Positions 46,800 to 57,715 of a stretch of DNA of 64,000 nucleotides are shown piece after piece. The notes beneath the pieces were generated by a model, which searched no databases, was not told the origin of the DNA, and saw only the letters and a list, made by a program, of their open reading frames with translations. Numbering within the stretch: position 1 is the first letter of the stretch; each line of letters starts with the position of its first letter. Source of the DNA: Wolfiporia cocos (taxonomy: Eukaryota; Basidiomycota; Agaricomycetes; Polyporales; Phaeolaceae); contig JACCLO010000006.1 in NCBI GenBank assembly GCA_029448655.1, forward strand, positions 2,170,001 through 2,234,000, given 5' to 3'. The position numbers and the translations under genes were made by a program.

Positions 46800-47404
46800 T
46801 ATCATGGTGAGCAATATTCCCAATCTCTGTCGAAGACACGGAATTTCTTATATGTACCGTAAAACAGATGGCAGTGCATCATTTACTGTATGTTGTGCAC
46901 GATTGTGGATTTCATAGAAGCGCTATATCTGCCTGAAGCCGTACGTAGCTTCATGACGGAGTACTTTCGGAGATTTTGTATCGTGTGTCTAAATTGATTC
47001 ATGGATGATGATTCAGCGCTTCAGCCTTGATCGAGACCGAGGATCCAAGTGATCTTAACACTCGAATATGTGATCTTGATTGTCAATGATTGCAGAACCT
47101 CTCCTGTTACCAACTTGTGCATAATGGTGCGGAAGCTAGCATCTTCTACGAGGGTCCCCATACAGTGGCTGCTATGCGTTCATACATTCACTGAAATGCT
47201 AAGAGTAATGAGTTGCGGAACTTCCTCACAACGATGCCCTGCTGCTGCCTGCACAGCGCCACTGCACTGTCACCGCACAGCCGTCCACGTCACTCTCGGC
47301 CATCAGTTCGTCAAAGTAATTAATTGCCCGGCCATTCGCTCTCAGATACCTTTTGCGTTCTTTCTATAAATCGTAATGTGATATTCAACAGCCTCGCTTG
47401 ACCG
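46800..47404. other. intergenic between convergent genes
   Basis: 3' regions of the broken F-box-like gene and of sulfite-oxidase copy 2; nothing else is recognised. Confidence 0.5.
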
Positions 47405-49013
47405 CTAGAACGACTTCGCGCCCCACGGGCAATACCCCACACCGCGATAGTTCCACGGACATCTCTGCTGCTGCATGTTTCCCGCCTCGTCGATCGCACG
47501 GCACCACACCGTCCCATGGTGCCCCTCGCCTACCTCCTCCCCGCTGACGATCGCCGCCCACAAGGTCCAGCTCCAACGGCTCTCCCCTTTTCCCGATTGC
47601 GCGCCACCATTGTAGGTGATACGCGCGTCGGCCCACCGCTCCCCGTCTACGCTCACCTGCACGCGTGCAACTGAGCATGCGCCGCGGCCCACGGCATAGC
47701 CCTTCGCGAGGAGCGATGTCGGCGAGGTGCGCGTGAGGGAGGCGACGACAGAGTTGAGCGGGAGGCTCGTCATTGATGGATAGAGTGGCCATGCAGAGGC
47801 GGCCTTTGCACGGGAGTCGATCTAGCGGAGATGAAGATAAGTCAAGCAAATGTAAAAGAGAAAGGCACTCACTTCGGGCGGAAGGATGCGGTAGTCTCGC
47901 CGTTGGTAGTAGTTTTCGCTCTCATCCGTGCAAATTTCGACCTCATCGATCCACTTGACCCAGCGTGCACCAAGAAAGCCGGGAACCACGGCGCGCAAGG
48001 GGCCGCCGCGATCGGGGTATAGAGGTTCAGAGTTCATCTAATATATTCAAGCAGCAGCGAGTTCAGCACATTGACCGCCAACAGCAGAACCATGAAAGCG
48101 CACCTCGTACGCTAGAAGCACCTCGTCCCGTAGAGCTTTCTCGAGTGGGATGCTCGCGCCATAGTACGCATCGTCCTGACATGCCGTCACCCGCGAGTTG
48201 AGATGCACGTGCAGGCCCGAGGGACCCACGGGCGCATCCGCATACGTGGAGATTGATGTAGGGTCTGAAAGAATACCTGTCAGAAGGACATGCATAAAGG
48301 GCAATCTCGGAATGCCAGGACAGTGGTGTCCTATCTAGCAAAAGCGGTAGCTAAGACAGGATGTACACACCATATAGTGCGGGATGCTGTACACCAGCGG
48401 CCACAAGCACATCACGGAGGCGCGTGCCACCCCAGACACAGTTTGCGACTACGCCGTCATCCCACAGTACGCCGACAACTGGTTGTAGCTTCGACATCTC
48501 TTTGCGTCGATTCCCCGCGCACTACCCGTCAATATAATTAGGACGATATGAGTCTTACTGTCAATACCGGGATCACGGAATGCGTACCTGCAACGCCGCC
48601 TCGACCTCGACCTTCTCAAACTGTTCTCTGATTTCCTTCGCCGTGAATGTCCTCTCTACCACCGCTTCAGATCCCTGCGTCCTTCGCTCTTCATTCGCGT
48701 CCCCATTCGGACCCTTGCCCAATCGCACACGCACGGTGATCGCAAACGCGTCATAGTCGTACTCTTGCACCGGGCCGTGGTTCCGGCAGTAGACCAGCTC
48801 GTTCGGAGTGACAGGGAACTCGACGAGCGCAGCGGCGGTGGGCTCGGCGTTGAATGGTTCGTGTGCGCGCACTAGGAGGAGGTCCGAGTGTGCAATCGTC
48901 TCGTGCTCAAGGGTGAAGTCCATCGGGAAATGTGGTTTCGGTGGCTCCGCAGGGGCAGGCGTTTGTATCATGGCGCTCGTGGCGGGCGCGAGGATGTCAG
49001 CGCTCGTGCTCAT
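47405..49013 (-). CDS. sulfite-oxidase-family molybdenum enzyme, copy 2
   Basis: The start at 49013 reads [20 protein letters not shown]; the next Met, in [13 protein letters not shown], aligns with the start of copy 1. So copies 2 and 3 have an extra 30-residue leader. Motifs in order: [34 protein letters not shown], then across an intron [20 protein letters not shown] (molybdenum-ligand Cys present), [84 protein letters not shown]. The dimerisation domain holds [20 protein letters not shown] and [12 protein letters not shown], and the protein ends [12 protein letters not shown]. No b5 domain. It oxidises sulfite to sulfate if the family function holds. It is clearly closer to copy 3 than to copy 1. 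Confidence 0.9.
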
Positions 49014-49865
49014 TTTATGGCCTGAGAATGGGTGCGATGCGTCGATGCGACGGCAGGGCACACGACGAGCGCGTTGTTATATGCCTGGAATGGTAGCGGA
49101 GTTAGTATCAGGAGGCATTAGGGGGGTGATACGTACAACGCTTCGCGAACGGCTGGATACTCTCCATACTCGTACCCCGGGCGCCGGTCAGGTGTCACCC
49201 TATCTCCCCTGTTCGGCACTTGCACAGTCCAATAGTGCTCCCATCGCTGGGAAACGTCGGAATGTGTCCAATGAAGATGGCGTGCATCCGCAACAATTCA
49301 CTGGTAATTCGGAATTGCTGCCCTGGTGCGACAAAGAACGAGAACACGAGCCCGCGCGGGCGTTGAGCAAGAAAACGCCGACATGCAGGTTCCAGGATTC
49401 AGGCCTGTATGTTCACTCCGTTTCACTGTCGGATCTGCGACGCTTGCCCGTAGTTGCCGAGTCTCAGAGTATCCGCAGCAAGAGAGTTCGAACTAAGACA
49501 TTTCCGCTACGGCTATAGAGCACTTGCACAACCCAGCAGATGTGGCATGCTCGCTAGCCCGCGTAATGCGAGCTGGAAAAAGGTTCGGGGATCCGGTCAA
49601 TTGGCTGGGCCCGTTCGACGGCTAGTTATGATTAAGCAACGTCCGCTACGCGCCAGGATATGACCGGTAAACGAATCCACTGTTACGTAAATTTCGAGTC
49701 GGAGGAAGAAGACTTTGTGTCGGTTGATGCTGCAACATTAAACTCAAGTAGTCAGCGCAGAGTCGACTGGTTTCCGGCTGCCACAAGCATGAGCACCATG
49801 AGCTGATCAATACAGGTAGACGCAGGGAAGCCGAGCGAGTGCTGTCCATACTGTGCCGGGTTATC
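49014..49865. other. intergenic, upstream of copy 2
   Basis: Promoter side of sulfite-oxidase copy 2. No gene or RNA is recognised before the MITE that starts near 49866. Confidence 0.45.
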
Positions 49866-50570
49866 CAGTGACCCCATCTACTATCACTGGCCCACATATG
49901 CAACTTTTTCGCATGTCCCGCCGAGTTTTGCCTCTATCTTCATGAAACCAAGCCCAAATCCCTCGGGATTTTTTAAAATGATAGCTATGCATCTCTAGTA
50001 TACGATATATTTTTTCGAACCTCCGAAAGTGCATGCTGCATGATACCGAAGCCCGTAAAGCATCGCAACAGCAATGCAACTTTTCTCCGAGCATCAGTCA
50101 CGCCATCAGTCACGATCGCCAAATTGCCGAACGCGCGGCATCAAACGGCATGACGCCATCGGTGCATTGCAACCACTAAGCCAGCAGGCATCAGAGGCTG
50201 AGTTCAGATTTGCCGACTGAGGATGTGGCTGATGTCACACTTTGACTGCAATCTGCCTCTCTATATTGACACAATGCACATTTAAAATTACATGTTAAGC
50301 CTCAAGTATATTGAGAAGACGTGTTGTTATTTTGGAAGGATTTCGTCAAGGAAGGCTGAGCCGAAGTCCATCAATAACTCTGATTGACATTGTTCATTTT
50401 TTCCTCTTCATCTACTAATAATCTGATTTAACAAGATCATGCAGATTGTCATATAGTCATAGTGTACAAATATTCATAATTTTTGAATTCAAAGGAGGGG
50501 AACTAGAGGCGAAATTGCATTGCTGTTGCGATTGCATATGTGGGCCAGTGATAGTAGCAAGGTCATTACA
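49866..50570. mobile_element. MITE with inverted ends (about 700 bp)
   Basis: CTACTATCACTGGCCCACAT at 49878 is repeated inverted, ending at 50557. The match weakens outward over TGACC words on both sides (49869 and 50566), so the true ends lie just outside the core. A second inverted pair (GCATCGCAACAGCAATGCAA near 50063, and its complement near 50510) lies inside. The interior is AT-rich and non-coding. No target duplication is assigned. Confidence 0.6.
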
Positions 50571-50644
50571 GTAGACTATAGAGAGTGTGAAAGCGAGTGA
50601 CAGATCCTAACACTGGTGACGCGATCACATGATTTCATTATCCA

Positions 50645-51165
50645 TAAAGTAAAGGGAGCTCGCGTGGGAGGCGTCGCGTGTCGCTAGCGTGCAGCTAGCG
50701 TGGACGCCACGTTTGCCGCGTGGCGTCCATGTGCGTCGATCCTGCTCCCATTAGATAGGGCGCCTGGCACCCGGGAAGTTGGGCGGTGGATTCCCACAGT
50801 CAGCGCCTGCAAGGCGCGCATGCCGGTTGCAAAGGTATTACAAGCGAAGCGACGACGAGGCTGAGCGTCAGCGAGGTGGAGGAGTGGCTGAGCGGGCAGA
50901 GACAAGTAACAAGCCCTAGAACATAGAAATTGTGGCAAAGCTACAAGTAGTTAAGCTAGTCTAAAAGTAATGGGGGCTCGCGTGGGAGGCGTCGCGTGTC
51001 GCTCGCGTTTTGCGCACCTGGCGTCCACGTTTGCCGCGTGGCATCCATGGGCGTCATTCCTGCTCCCATTAGAAAGGGCGCCTGCCACCCGGGGAGTTGG
51101 CCAGTGGATTCCCACGCCCAGCGCCTGCAAGGCGCGCTGCTAGATCGCATTTTGCGCGCTGTTCC
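50645..51165. repeat. two direct copies of a repeat of about 300 bp
   Basis: Copy 1 starts with GAGCTCGCGTGGGAGGCGTC near 50657 and copy 2 with GGCTCGCGTGGGAGGCGTC near 50974. Each continues with TTTGCCGCGTGGC, CTGCTCCCATTAGA, GGGCGCCTG and AGCGCCTGCAAGGCGCGC. Copy 1 ends in GGAGGAGTGGCTGAGCGGGC and a TTAAGCTAGTCTA tail. A third, diverged copy lies at 54290-54549 and a partial one at 54090-54160. There is no coding capacity. The copies flank the minisatellite. Confidence 0.75.
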
Positions 51166-51170
51166 TGCCC

Positions 51171-51900
51171 CGCAGCACGGGGATTCATGCCACAGGGATT
51201 CATACCCCACACCACGGGGATTCGTGCCTCACACCACGGGGATTCGTGCCTCACACCACAGGGATTCGTGGCCCATCCCATGTGGATTTGTGGCCCATGC
51301 CACAGGGATTTGTGTCCTGTGGCATGGGGATTTTGTAATGTAAATACCCCACACCACGGGGATTTGTACCCTGTGCCACAGGGATTTGTACACCAATTCC
51401 ACAGGGATTTGTGCCATGTGCCATGGGGATTTGTGCCCTGTGCCACGGGGATTTTTGTAATGTAAATACCCTACACCATGGGGATTTGTGGCCCATGCCA
51501 CAGGGATTTGTGTGTCCTGTGCCATGGGGATTTGTGCCCCATGCCATGGGGATTTGTGCTCTGTGCCATGGAGATTTGTGCCCTGTGCCACGGGGATTTG
51601 TGTCCTGTGCCACGGGGATTTTGTAATGTAGATACCCCACCCCACGGGGATTTGTACCCCATGCCACAGGTATTTGCACCCCAATGCCACGGGGATTTGT
51701 GCCCCATGCCACAGGGATTTGTGCTCTGTATCATGGAGATTTGTGCCCCGTGCCACGGGGATTTGTGCCCTGTGCCACGGGGATTTGTGTCCTGTGCCAT
51801 GGGAATTTTGTAATGTAAATACCCCACACCACAGGGATTTGTGCCCCATGCCACAGGGATTTGTGCTCTGTATCATGGAGATTTGTGCCCCGTGCCACGG
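51171..51900. repeat. 21-bp minisatellite with higher-order spacer
   Basis: A 21-bp unit of the form GGGATTTGTGCCCYRTGCCAC is repeated about thirty-odd times. Every 120-190 bp a variant spacer TTTTGTAATGTAAATACCCC interrupts (near 51331, 51453, 51619 and 51806). Because 21 is a multiple of three and units lack stops, several frames on both strands stay open for hundreds of bases; I do not regard these as genes. The array resumes at 53954 beyond the inserted composite. Confidence 0.9.
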
Positions 51901-53953
51901 TGACACAAGCAACAAACTAGCACTCAGCGGGGGAAGGGGGCTCGCTCAAAGGCGCCTTCCTGGTCCCGCGAACACTAGCCATCAAAGGCCAAGACAAGTC
52001 TGAGGTTTACGCTCAAGACTGCCTGGCATATATACTCCTGAAGTATTTGTACATGTGTGTGTATGGTGGCTCAGAGGCCTCTACGTACTGGTATCTAACT
52101 GGCTATGAGCTACGGGCCGGTAATGGCATCGGAGCGCTGGGGTGCGGGTGATGTCCATGGCGACGTAGCGTATAAGGGGCGGATCTAAGGAGTAGCCAAT
52201 CGGTCGGGTTTGATCGGTGGTTCTCGTCGATCATGGATGCGCCGGTAATGGCGGGGTTCTAAGTCCGTGATCGGGCGTGGTCTGCCACGATCGGGTATAC
52301 GACCGGTGTTCCTCGTTGGTCGTGTGCATGCCAGTCATGGCGGTGGTGATTGCTAAGGTTCGTCAATCGGGGTCTGCCGTCCCACGGGCAGTAGTCTATA
52401 CAGGTTGTGGTCAGAGGACGCGTCAGGGGCCTCTGTTCCCGAAGTTACGGTACTGAGGGTCGATCGTTCACGGCCCGGGTTCCCAGAGGTCGCGGTACTG
52501 GAGGGAAGCCGTAGCGTGGACTCGTAGACTAAGGTCTAATGCCTGTAATGGGGAGTGTCCGTGCGTTGGAGACGCGAGGTGCTAGGTTTAGTGTTCTGGG
52601 TCACGTGCGAGTGTAGACCGTGCCCCTAGTCGGCGTACAGCGTATGCGGTGACGGTTTAGCCTGGGTTGTACAAGGCGTACCGTCGTGCTATCGTAGCCT
52701 GTTGGACTCTAGGGGTCGGCTCGTGACTCCGGGGTTTAGGGACTAGGCAGCGTATGCCTTGCTGCCGGGACTTGGACTGAGTTTAGGGTTAGACTGCTGG
52801 TGGCCTGCTAGTGTCACAAGCCAATTTCAAAGCCTAGTAGAACATCCTAGGTTGACACCCCTTTCACGCCATACGCACGCTATAGCACTCTATCCGAGCC
52901 CAGCTGGAATCCTACGGCAACGCTAGTAGAAGCCCTCCGCCATACAGGACACCACGGGCACTAGCAGGCCACCAGCAGTCTAACCCTAAACTCAGTCCAA
53001 GTCCCGGCAGCAAGGCATACGCTGCCTAGTCCCTAAACCCCGGAGTCACGAGCCAACCCCTAGAGCCCAACAGGCTACGATAGCACGATGGTATGCCTTG
53101 TACAACCAAAGGCTACCCATCGCACACTACGCTATACGCCGACTAGGGGCACGGTCTACATTCGCACGTGACCCAAAACACTAAACCTAACACCTCGCGT
53201 CCCTACCGCACGGACACTCGCCATTACCGGCATAGACATTATACTATACCCCGTACACACCCTGACCTACGAGTACAACAGGCAGGGATAATAACCCGAG
53301 GCTCTGCACGACTGAGAACCCTACCAGTCACAGAGCGCTACACCCCGATCGCAGACGATCACGCTCGATCAACCCACACTATACCCGGCCCGTACTGGCC
53401 AACCCCGATCGCGGCAGACCACGCCCGATCACGGACTTAGAACCCCGCAATTACCGGCGCGCCTACGATCGACGAGAACCACCAATCGAACCCGACAGAT
53501 TGGCTACTCATTAGATCCGCCCCTTATACGCTACGTCGCCATGGACATCATCGCATACCGGCGCTCCGATGCCATTACCGGCCCGTAGCTCATAGCCAGT
53601 TAGATACCAGTACGTAGAGGCCTCTGAGCCGCCGTACACAAACATGTACAAATATGTTAGGAGTATATATGCCAGGCAGTCTTGAGCGTAAACCTCAGAC
53701 TTGTCTTGGCCTTTGACGGCTAGTGGTCCCGGGATCAGGAAGGCGCCTTTGAGCGAGCCCCCTTCCCCCGGTTGAGTGCTAGTTTGTTGCTTGTGTCAGC
53801 TAGTGCCCGTAGTGTCCTGTATGGCGGAGGGCTTCTACTAGCGTTGCCGTAGGATTCCAGCTGGGCTCGGATAGAGTGCTGTAGCGTGCTTATGGCGTGA
53901 ATGGGGTGTCAACCTAGGGTGCTCTACTAGGCTTTGAAATTGGCTTGTGACAG
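51901..53953. mobile_element. 2-kb composite of long inverted segments inserted in minisatellite
   Basis: Segment A (51901-52812, about 0.9 kb) is repeated as its reverse complement A' (about 52963-53800) with high similarity. Segment C (52813-52962, starting GTCACAAGCC) is repeated inverted as C' (53801-53951, ending GGCTTGTGAC). The order is A-C-A'-C'. Thus C-A'-C' could be one element with 150-bp inverted ends, joined to an inverted partial copy, A. The outer ends read TGACACAAGC and GGCTTGTGACA. A possible 4-bp flank duplication, ACGG, lies at 51897-51900 and 53954-53957. No protein is recognised; small dispersed words such as GGTAATGGC and GATCGGGC occur in both arms. Confidence 0.8.
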
Positions 53954-54030
53954 ACGGGGATTTGTGCTTTGTGCCACAGGGATTTATGCCTCATGCGACA
54001 GGGATCTTTGTAACATAAATGGCCTGTGCT
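53954..54030. repeat. continuation of the 21-bp minisatellite
   Basis: Three diverged units (GGGGATTTGTGCTTTGTGCC and following) and one TTTGTAACATAAAT spacer match the array that stops at 51900. This supports the composite as an insertion into one array. Confidence 0.75.
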
Positions 54031-54089
54031 GTAGATGCCTGCCAAAAGATTGCAAAAAAATGAAGAACATTTTGACACCACATTACACA

Positions 54090-54549
54090 GTATTACAAGC
54101 AAAGCGATGATGAGACTGAGGATCAGCGAGGTGTCAGAAGTGGCTGAGCAGGCAGAGGGAAGCCATGGGTAATGCACATGAAATTCATAAGGGATCCACA
54201 GGTAACTTAAAAAAGGCCCTGATTATCTGAAATAGGCACACATGGATTGGAATAATATATTGAAGTGGAAAAAGCGGTGTGACCGTGGCGAAGCCACGGG
54301 TAATTAACCTAGTCTAAGTACTAAAGGGCCATGGATTGCGTGGGAACTGCCATGTGCTTTTCCACGTGTGCCACGTGCTGTCCGTCGTCCCATAGGGCTC
54401 GCGCCACCGACCCGGGAAGTTGGCCAGGGGATTCCCACGCCCAGCGCCTGCAAGGTCAGCGAGGTGGAGGAGTGGCTGAGCGGGCAGAGATAAACAACAA
54501 CTCCTAAAGTACATAATTGTGGCGAAGCCACAGGTAATTAAGCTAGTTA
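54090..54549. repeat. third copy and fragment of the repeat of about 300 bp
   Basis: 54090-54160 matches only the tail part (ATTACAAGC to GGCTGAGC). 54290-54549 matches the body with deletions (GGAAGTTGGCCAG, AGCGCCTGCAAGG, GGAGGAGTGGCTGAGCGGGC). Both are followed by TGGCGAAGCCAC and a TAATTAA tail. They are direct copies of the units at 50645-51165. Confidence 0.7.
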
Positions 54550-54719
54550 AAGTGAAACACTGACTCGCCCATGAGTTTGTCCAACCGCGAAGATTATGTC
54601 GATTGTTAAACGCGAGATAGATACATAGAACTGGGTGTCAGCCGCGCTTGCCACAAATTATAGAGGCTACGAAGAGAAAGCAGTTCCATTAATTAGTACC
54701 GTAAAGAATCACGCAATTC

Positions 54720-56311
54720 TTAGAATGCCTTGATTCCCCACGGACAATACGCCACCCCGCGATAGTTCCATGGGCACGTCCGCTGCTGCACGTTCCCCTC
54801 CTCGTCAATTGCGCGACTGTATACCGTCCCGCGCACGCCCTCGCGGACACGCTCTCCAGTCAGCAACACCGCCCAAAGCGTCCAGCCCCATCGCGGGCCC
54901 TGTCGTTGGCGCTGCATGTTTCCGGATTTCCGTGTGCCTTCGGGCCCACCATATGTTATCTGGGCAGGGATCCAAGTGGCGCCCGCGTCAACGCTCACTT
55001 CGACGCGGACGACTCGGCATGTGCCGCGGCCCACCGCGTATCCTTTGACAAGAACCGCGGCCGGGCCTTGTCGCATTACAGAGGCGACCACAGAATTGAG
55101 CGGGAGTGTCGTCTGTGCTGGATGTGTCGGCCATGCGGCGAGCGCTTGCTCCGCTGTCTCGACCTATGATGACGGTGAACATCGTGTTTTGGAATGCGAA
55201 AGGATCGCGTACGTCGCTAGAAAGGACTTTGTAATCCCGAGCTTGGTAGTAGTTGTCGCTCTCAGCTGTACAGACTACAATCTCGTCGATCCACTTCACC
55301 CAGCGAGCGCCAAGAAATCCTGGGACGACTGCGCGGATAGGCCCGCCACGGTCAGGGGAGAGGGGCTCGCCGTTCATCTAATGGCAAAGGTCCAACCAGT
55401 CAATTGAGTAAGCAACGGATAGACACATCGGCAAGTCAGCCGTAGCCACACTAACCTCATATGCGATCAGTACATCCTCTGAAAGGGCTTTCTCGAGCGG
55501 GATGCTCGCGCCATAGTAAGCATCGTCCTCGCAAGGCGTAACGCGCGAGTTCAGGCGAACATGAATGCCTGACGGGCCTGCGGGAGCATCAAACAATGCA
55601 CTGTCCTTGTCTAGCAGTTGCAGCAAGTATGAGGCATATGCATACACCGCAGATTGTGGTTGTAGATGCTCACTAGACATTGCAATAACAGTTGTAAGCG
55701 GTAGTTGCACTCCTGCGGTAGCAAGAATGTCTCGGAGCCGTGCGCCGGCCCACGTGCAGTTTGCGACGACTCCGTCGTCCCAGAGCACGCCCACGACGGG
55801 CTTGACGCCAGACATTTCCTTACGGCGATTTCCTGCACACTATCAGGGCAGAAGACATCATCAGCTGATCCGTTATTGCGCCGGGACCTTCTATACAATC
55901 AAGACCCACCTGCAGCGCGGCTTCAACTTCGACCTTCTCGAACTTCTCTCGGATCTCCCTCGCGGAGAACGTCACGCTCCTCTCCTCTCCCTCTACCCCC
56001 GCACCTCCTTTCCCGAGCCACGTCCTGATAGTCACGGCAAATGCGTCCCAGTCGTACTCCTGCACGGGCCCGTGGTTTCGGCAGTACACGAGCTCGTTGG
56101 GAGTGATCGGGAACTCGACGAGCGCCGCAGCGGTAGGTTCCGCATTGAACGGCTCGTGCGCCCGCACGATAAGGAGCGGCGAGTGCTCTATAGTGGCGTG
56201 CTCGAGGGTGAAGTCCATGGATGCAGTGGCGGTATGTGAGGAGGCTGCAGAGGAAGAGGTGGAGGTGGGCGTGGGCGGGGTCTGGGAGGACGCGAGGACC
56301 GCTGCAGCCAT
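54720..56311 (-). CDS. sulfite-oxidase-family molybdenum enzyme, copy 3
   Basis: The start at 56311 gives [20 protein letters not shown], a Ser/Thr-rich leader before [20 protein letters not shown]. Motifs: [50 protein letters not shown], then across an intron [20 protein letters not shown] (molybdenum-ligand Cys kept), [80 protein letters not shown]. The dimerisation domain follows with [20 protein letters not shown] and [13 protein letters not shown], and the protein ends [12 protein letters not shown]. No b5 domain or obvious targeting signal. Copy 2, 5.7 kb to the left on the same strand, is its closest relative here, so the pair probably arose by duplication. A 75-bp tandem duplication lies in its upstream region. 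Confidence 0.9.
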
Positions 56312-56808
56312 ATTGTGTGGGATGTTCTAGTTCTTCTCAGAGGAATGAGGATCTGCTGTGTCTGAGGGCACCGTGAGGATTCCAATAAATACCCAACCAG
56401 AGCGGTGTCTCCTGCGGAACGCACGGGGGCGGACAGGTGCACATCCGTCTCCCTCCTGCAATTCGGAATACCAGACGGGTAGCAGCACGCAATACGTACA
56501 CAGCACATATGCCTGAACTTCGAATCTGTTTGGTCGCGGAGGGCAAGAAAGCCAGACCAGCCGGATCGGGCTCGATAAGGGAACATGTGTCTGCTATTCG
56601 GAATTGGCTGCTTCGCGGTGACGAAGAGAAGATGCGCACAACAAAGATGGAGAGAGCTGGAACATCGGAGAGCGTGGGCTGGCGCGCGCTCCCATAGGCA
56701 CTGGCATGAATGGGATCATGCTTGCCTATTGGTGCGGGGGGCAGTGCAATGTTCGACGTAGAGAGTTTCGGATCGGTCTGCGACGGATAGGATGTGAGTG
56801 GAGGGCAG
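56312..56808. other. upstream region of sulfite-oxidase copy 3
   Basis: No gene is supported. It leads into the tandem duplication at 56809. Confidence 0.45.
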
Positions 56809-56953
56809 TAAGTAGGCAGTCCGCTTAATCCGAGATGTATGCGGGCATTCAAAGGCGACTGACGTGTGGCGACACAGACAGGGTAAGTAGGCAGTCCGCT
56901 TAATCCGAGATGTATGCGGGCATTCAAAGGCGACTGATGTGGCGACACAGACC
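56809..56953. repeat. tandem duplication, 75-bp unit
   Basis: The unit starting TAAGTAGGCAGTCCGCTTAA at 56809 is repeated at 56884 with only small differences near the right end. It sits about 0.5 kb upstream of the sulfite-oxidase copy 3 start. Confidence 0.9.
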
Positions 56954-57715
56954 CTGCTCGTGGATGCTTACAATGAACTATCGCGGCATCATCCGGAGAA
57001 TATATGTTACGTGCAAGGCGCATGACCTTCTCCTATCCGAGTGGGCATGCTGCCGCAGAGTTCTGCATCCTGGGTTGAGGAGACAAGACAGATCCTCGGT
57101 CTGTAGCTTTTGTCGCGACAACACCATGCAGTCCGGCCCAAGGATCGCTTCATGGCTCCTGTCAGGCGACTCCTGCACGGAAAGTCAGATACCGTCAGTT
57201 CGAAAAGATTTAGGCGTACTATTCGATCCATATGAAGCGAACGTTGCCGCAACACAGAGTAATACCTGACGATTCCAGATACTCCCTCAAGGAATGCCAT
57301 ATGGACAGCTTATGAACTTCATGTCAAACGCTTGCAATCTCATGGCTTCAAGCATCAATTAGCATTACAAATGCAAGAAACGTCTGTTATACTTTGGGCG
57401 CAATGCAAATCCCATCTAGAAAGAGATAGAGCAAGTCTACATCGTGGGCGCTTGAAGAATGTTCCGCTGACGTTCTGGTTAGGGTTTGCATAACAGGGGT
57501 TAGGGTTCATCCCGTTTGGTCGCTTCGCCTTGGCACGTGGCCGCCACTGCGCTGCCGTTCGCATTCGTCGCACTCCTCCAGCCGACAGGTACCAGCTCAT
57601 ATAGCAAGGTTCGCAGTTGAAGCGCACAACTCTTACATCTGTGCGCCCGTCTTTCGTTGTCCTTAATCAATAACAATTCCTTCACTGCTCGCCTGCCGTC
57701 GGACACACTACCATA
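56954..57715. other. intergenic
   Basis: Nothing recognised except GTTAGGGTTT and GGGGTTAGGGTT near 57478-57507, short telomere-like words. The right end is the promoter of the DUF1748 gene. Confidence 0.45.

Noticed and set aside
48808..49518. Long plus-strand open frame over the start of sulfite-oxidase copy 2
   Set aside because: It overlaps the verified minus-strand coding exon in antisense and has no recognisable domain.
51171..51900. CRISPR-like regular repeats
   Set aside because: The spacers are the same sequence each time and the host is a eukaryote. It is a minisatellite.
51229..51915. Open frames of over 100 codons on both strands in the minisatellite (repeat peptides such as HGDLCPVPRGF)
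   Set aside because: They follow from a 21-bp unit that lacks stops in several frames. There is no start context, intron or non-repeat domain, and opposite-strand frames are equally open.
56337..57023. 228-codon minus-strand frame including a duplicated peptide SPLNARIHLGLSGLPTY
   Set aside because: The peptide repeat simply reflects the 75-bp tandem DNA duplication. No domain, no conserved start, and it lies in the upstream region of copy 3.
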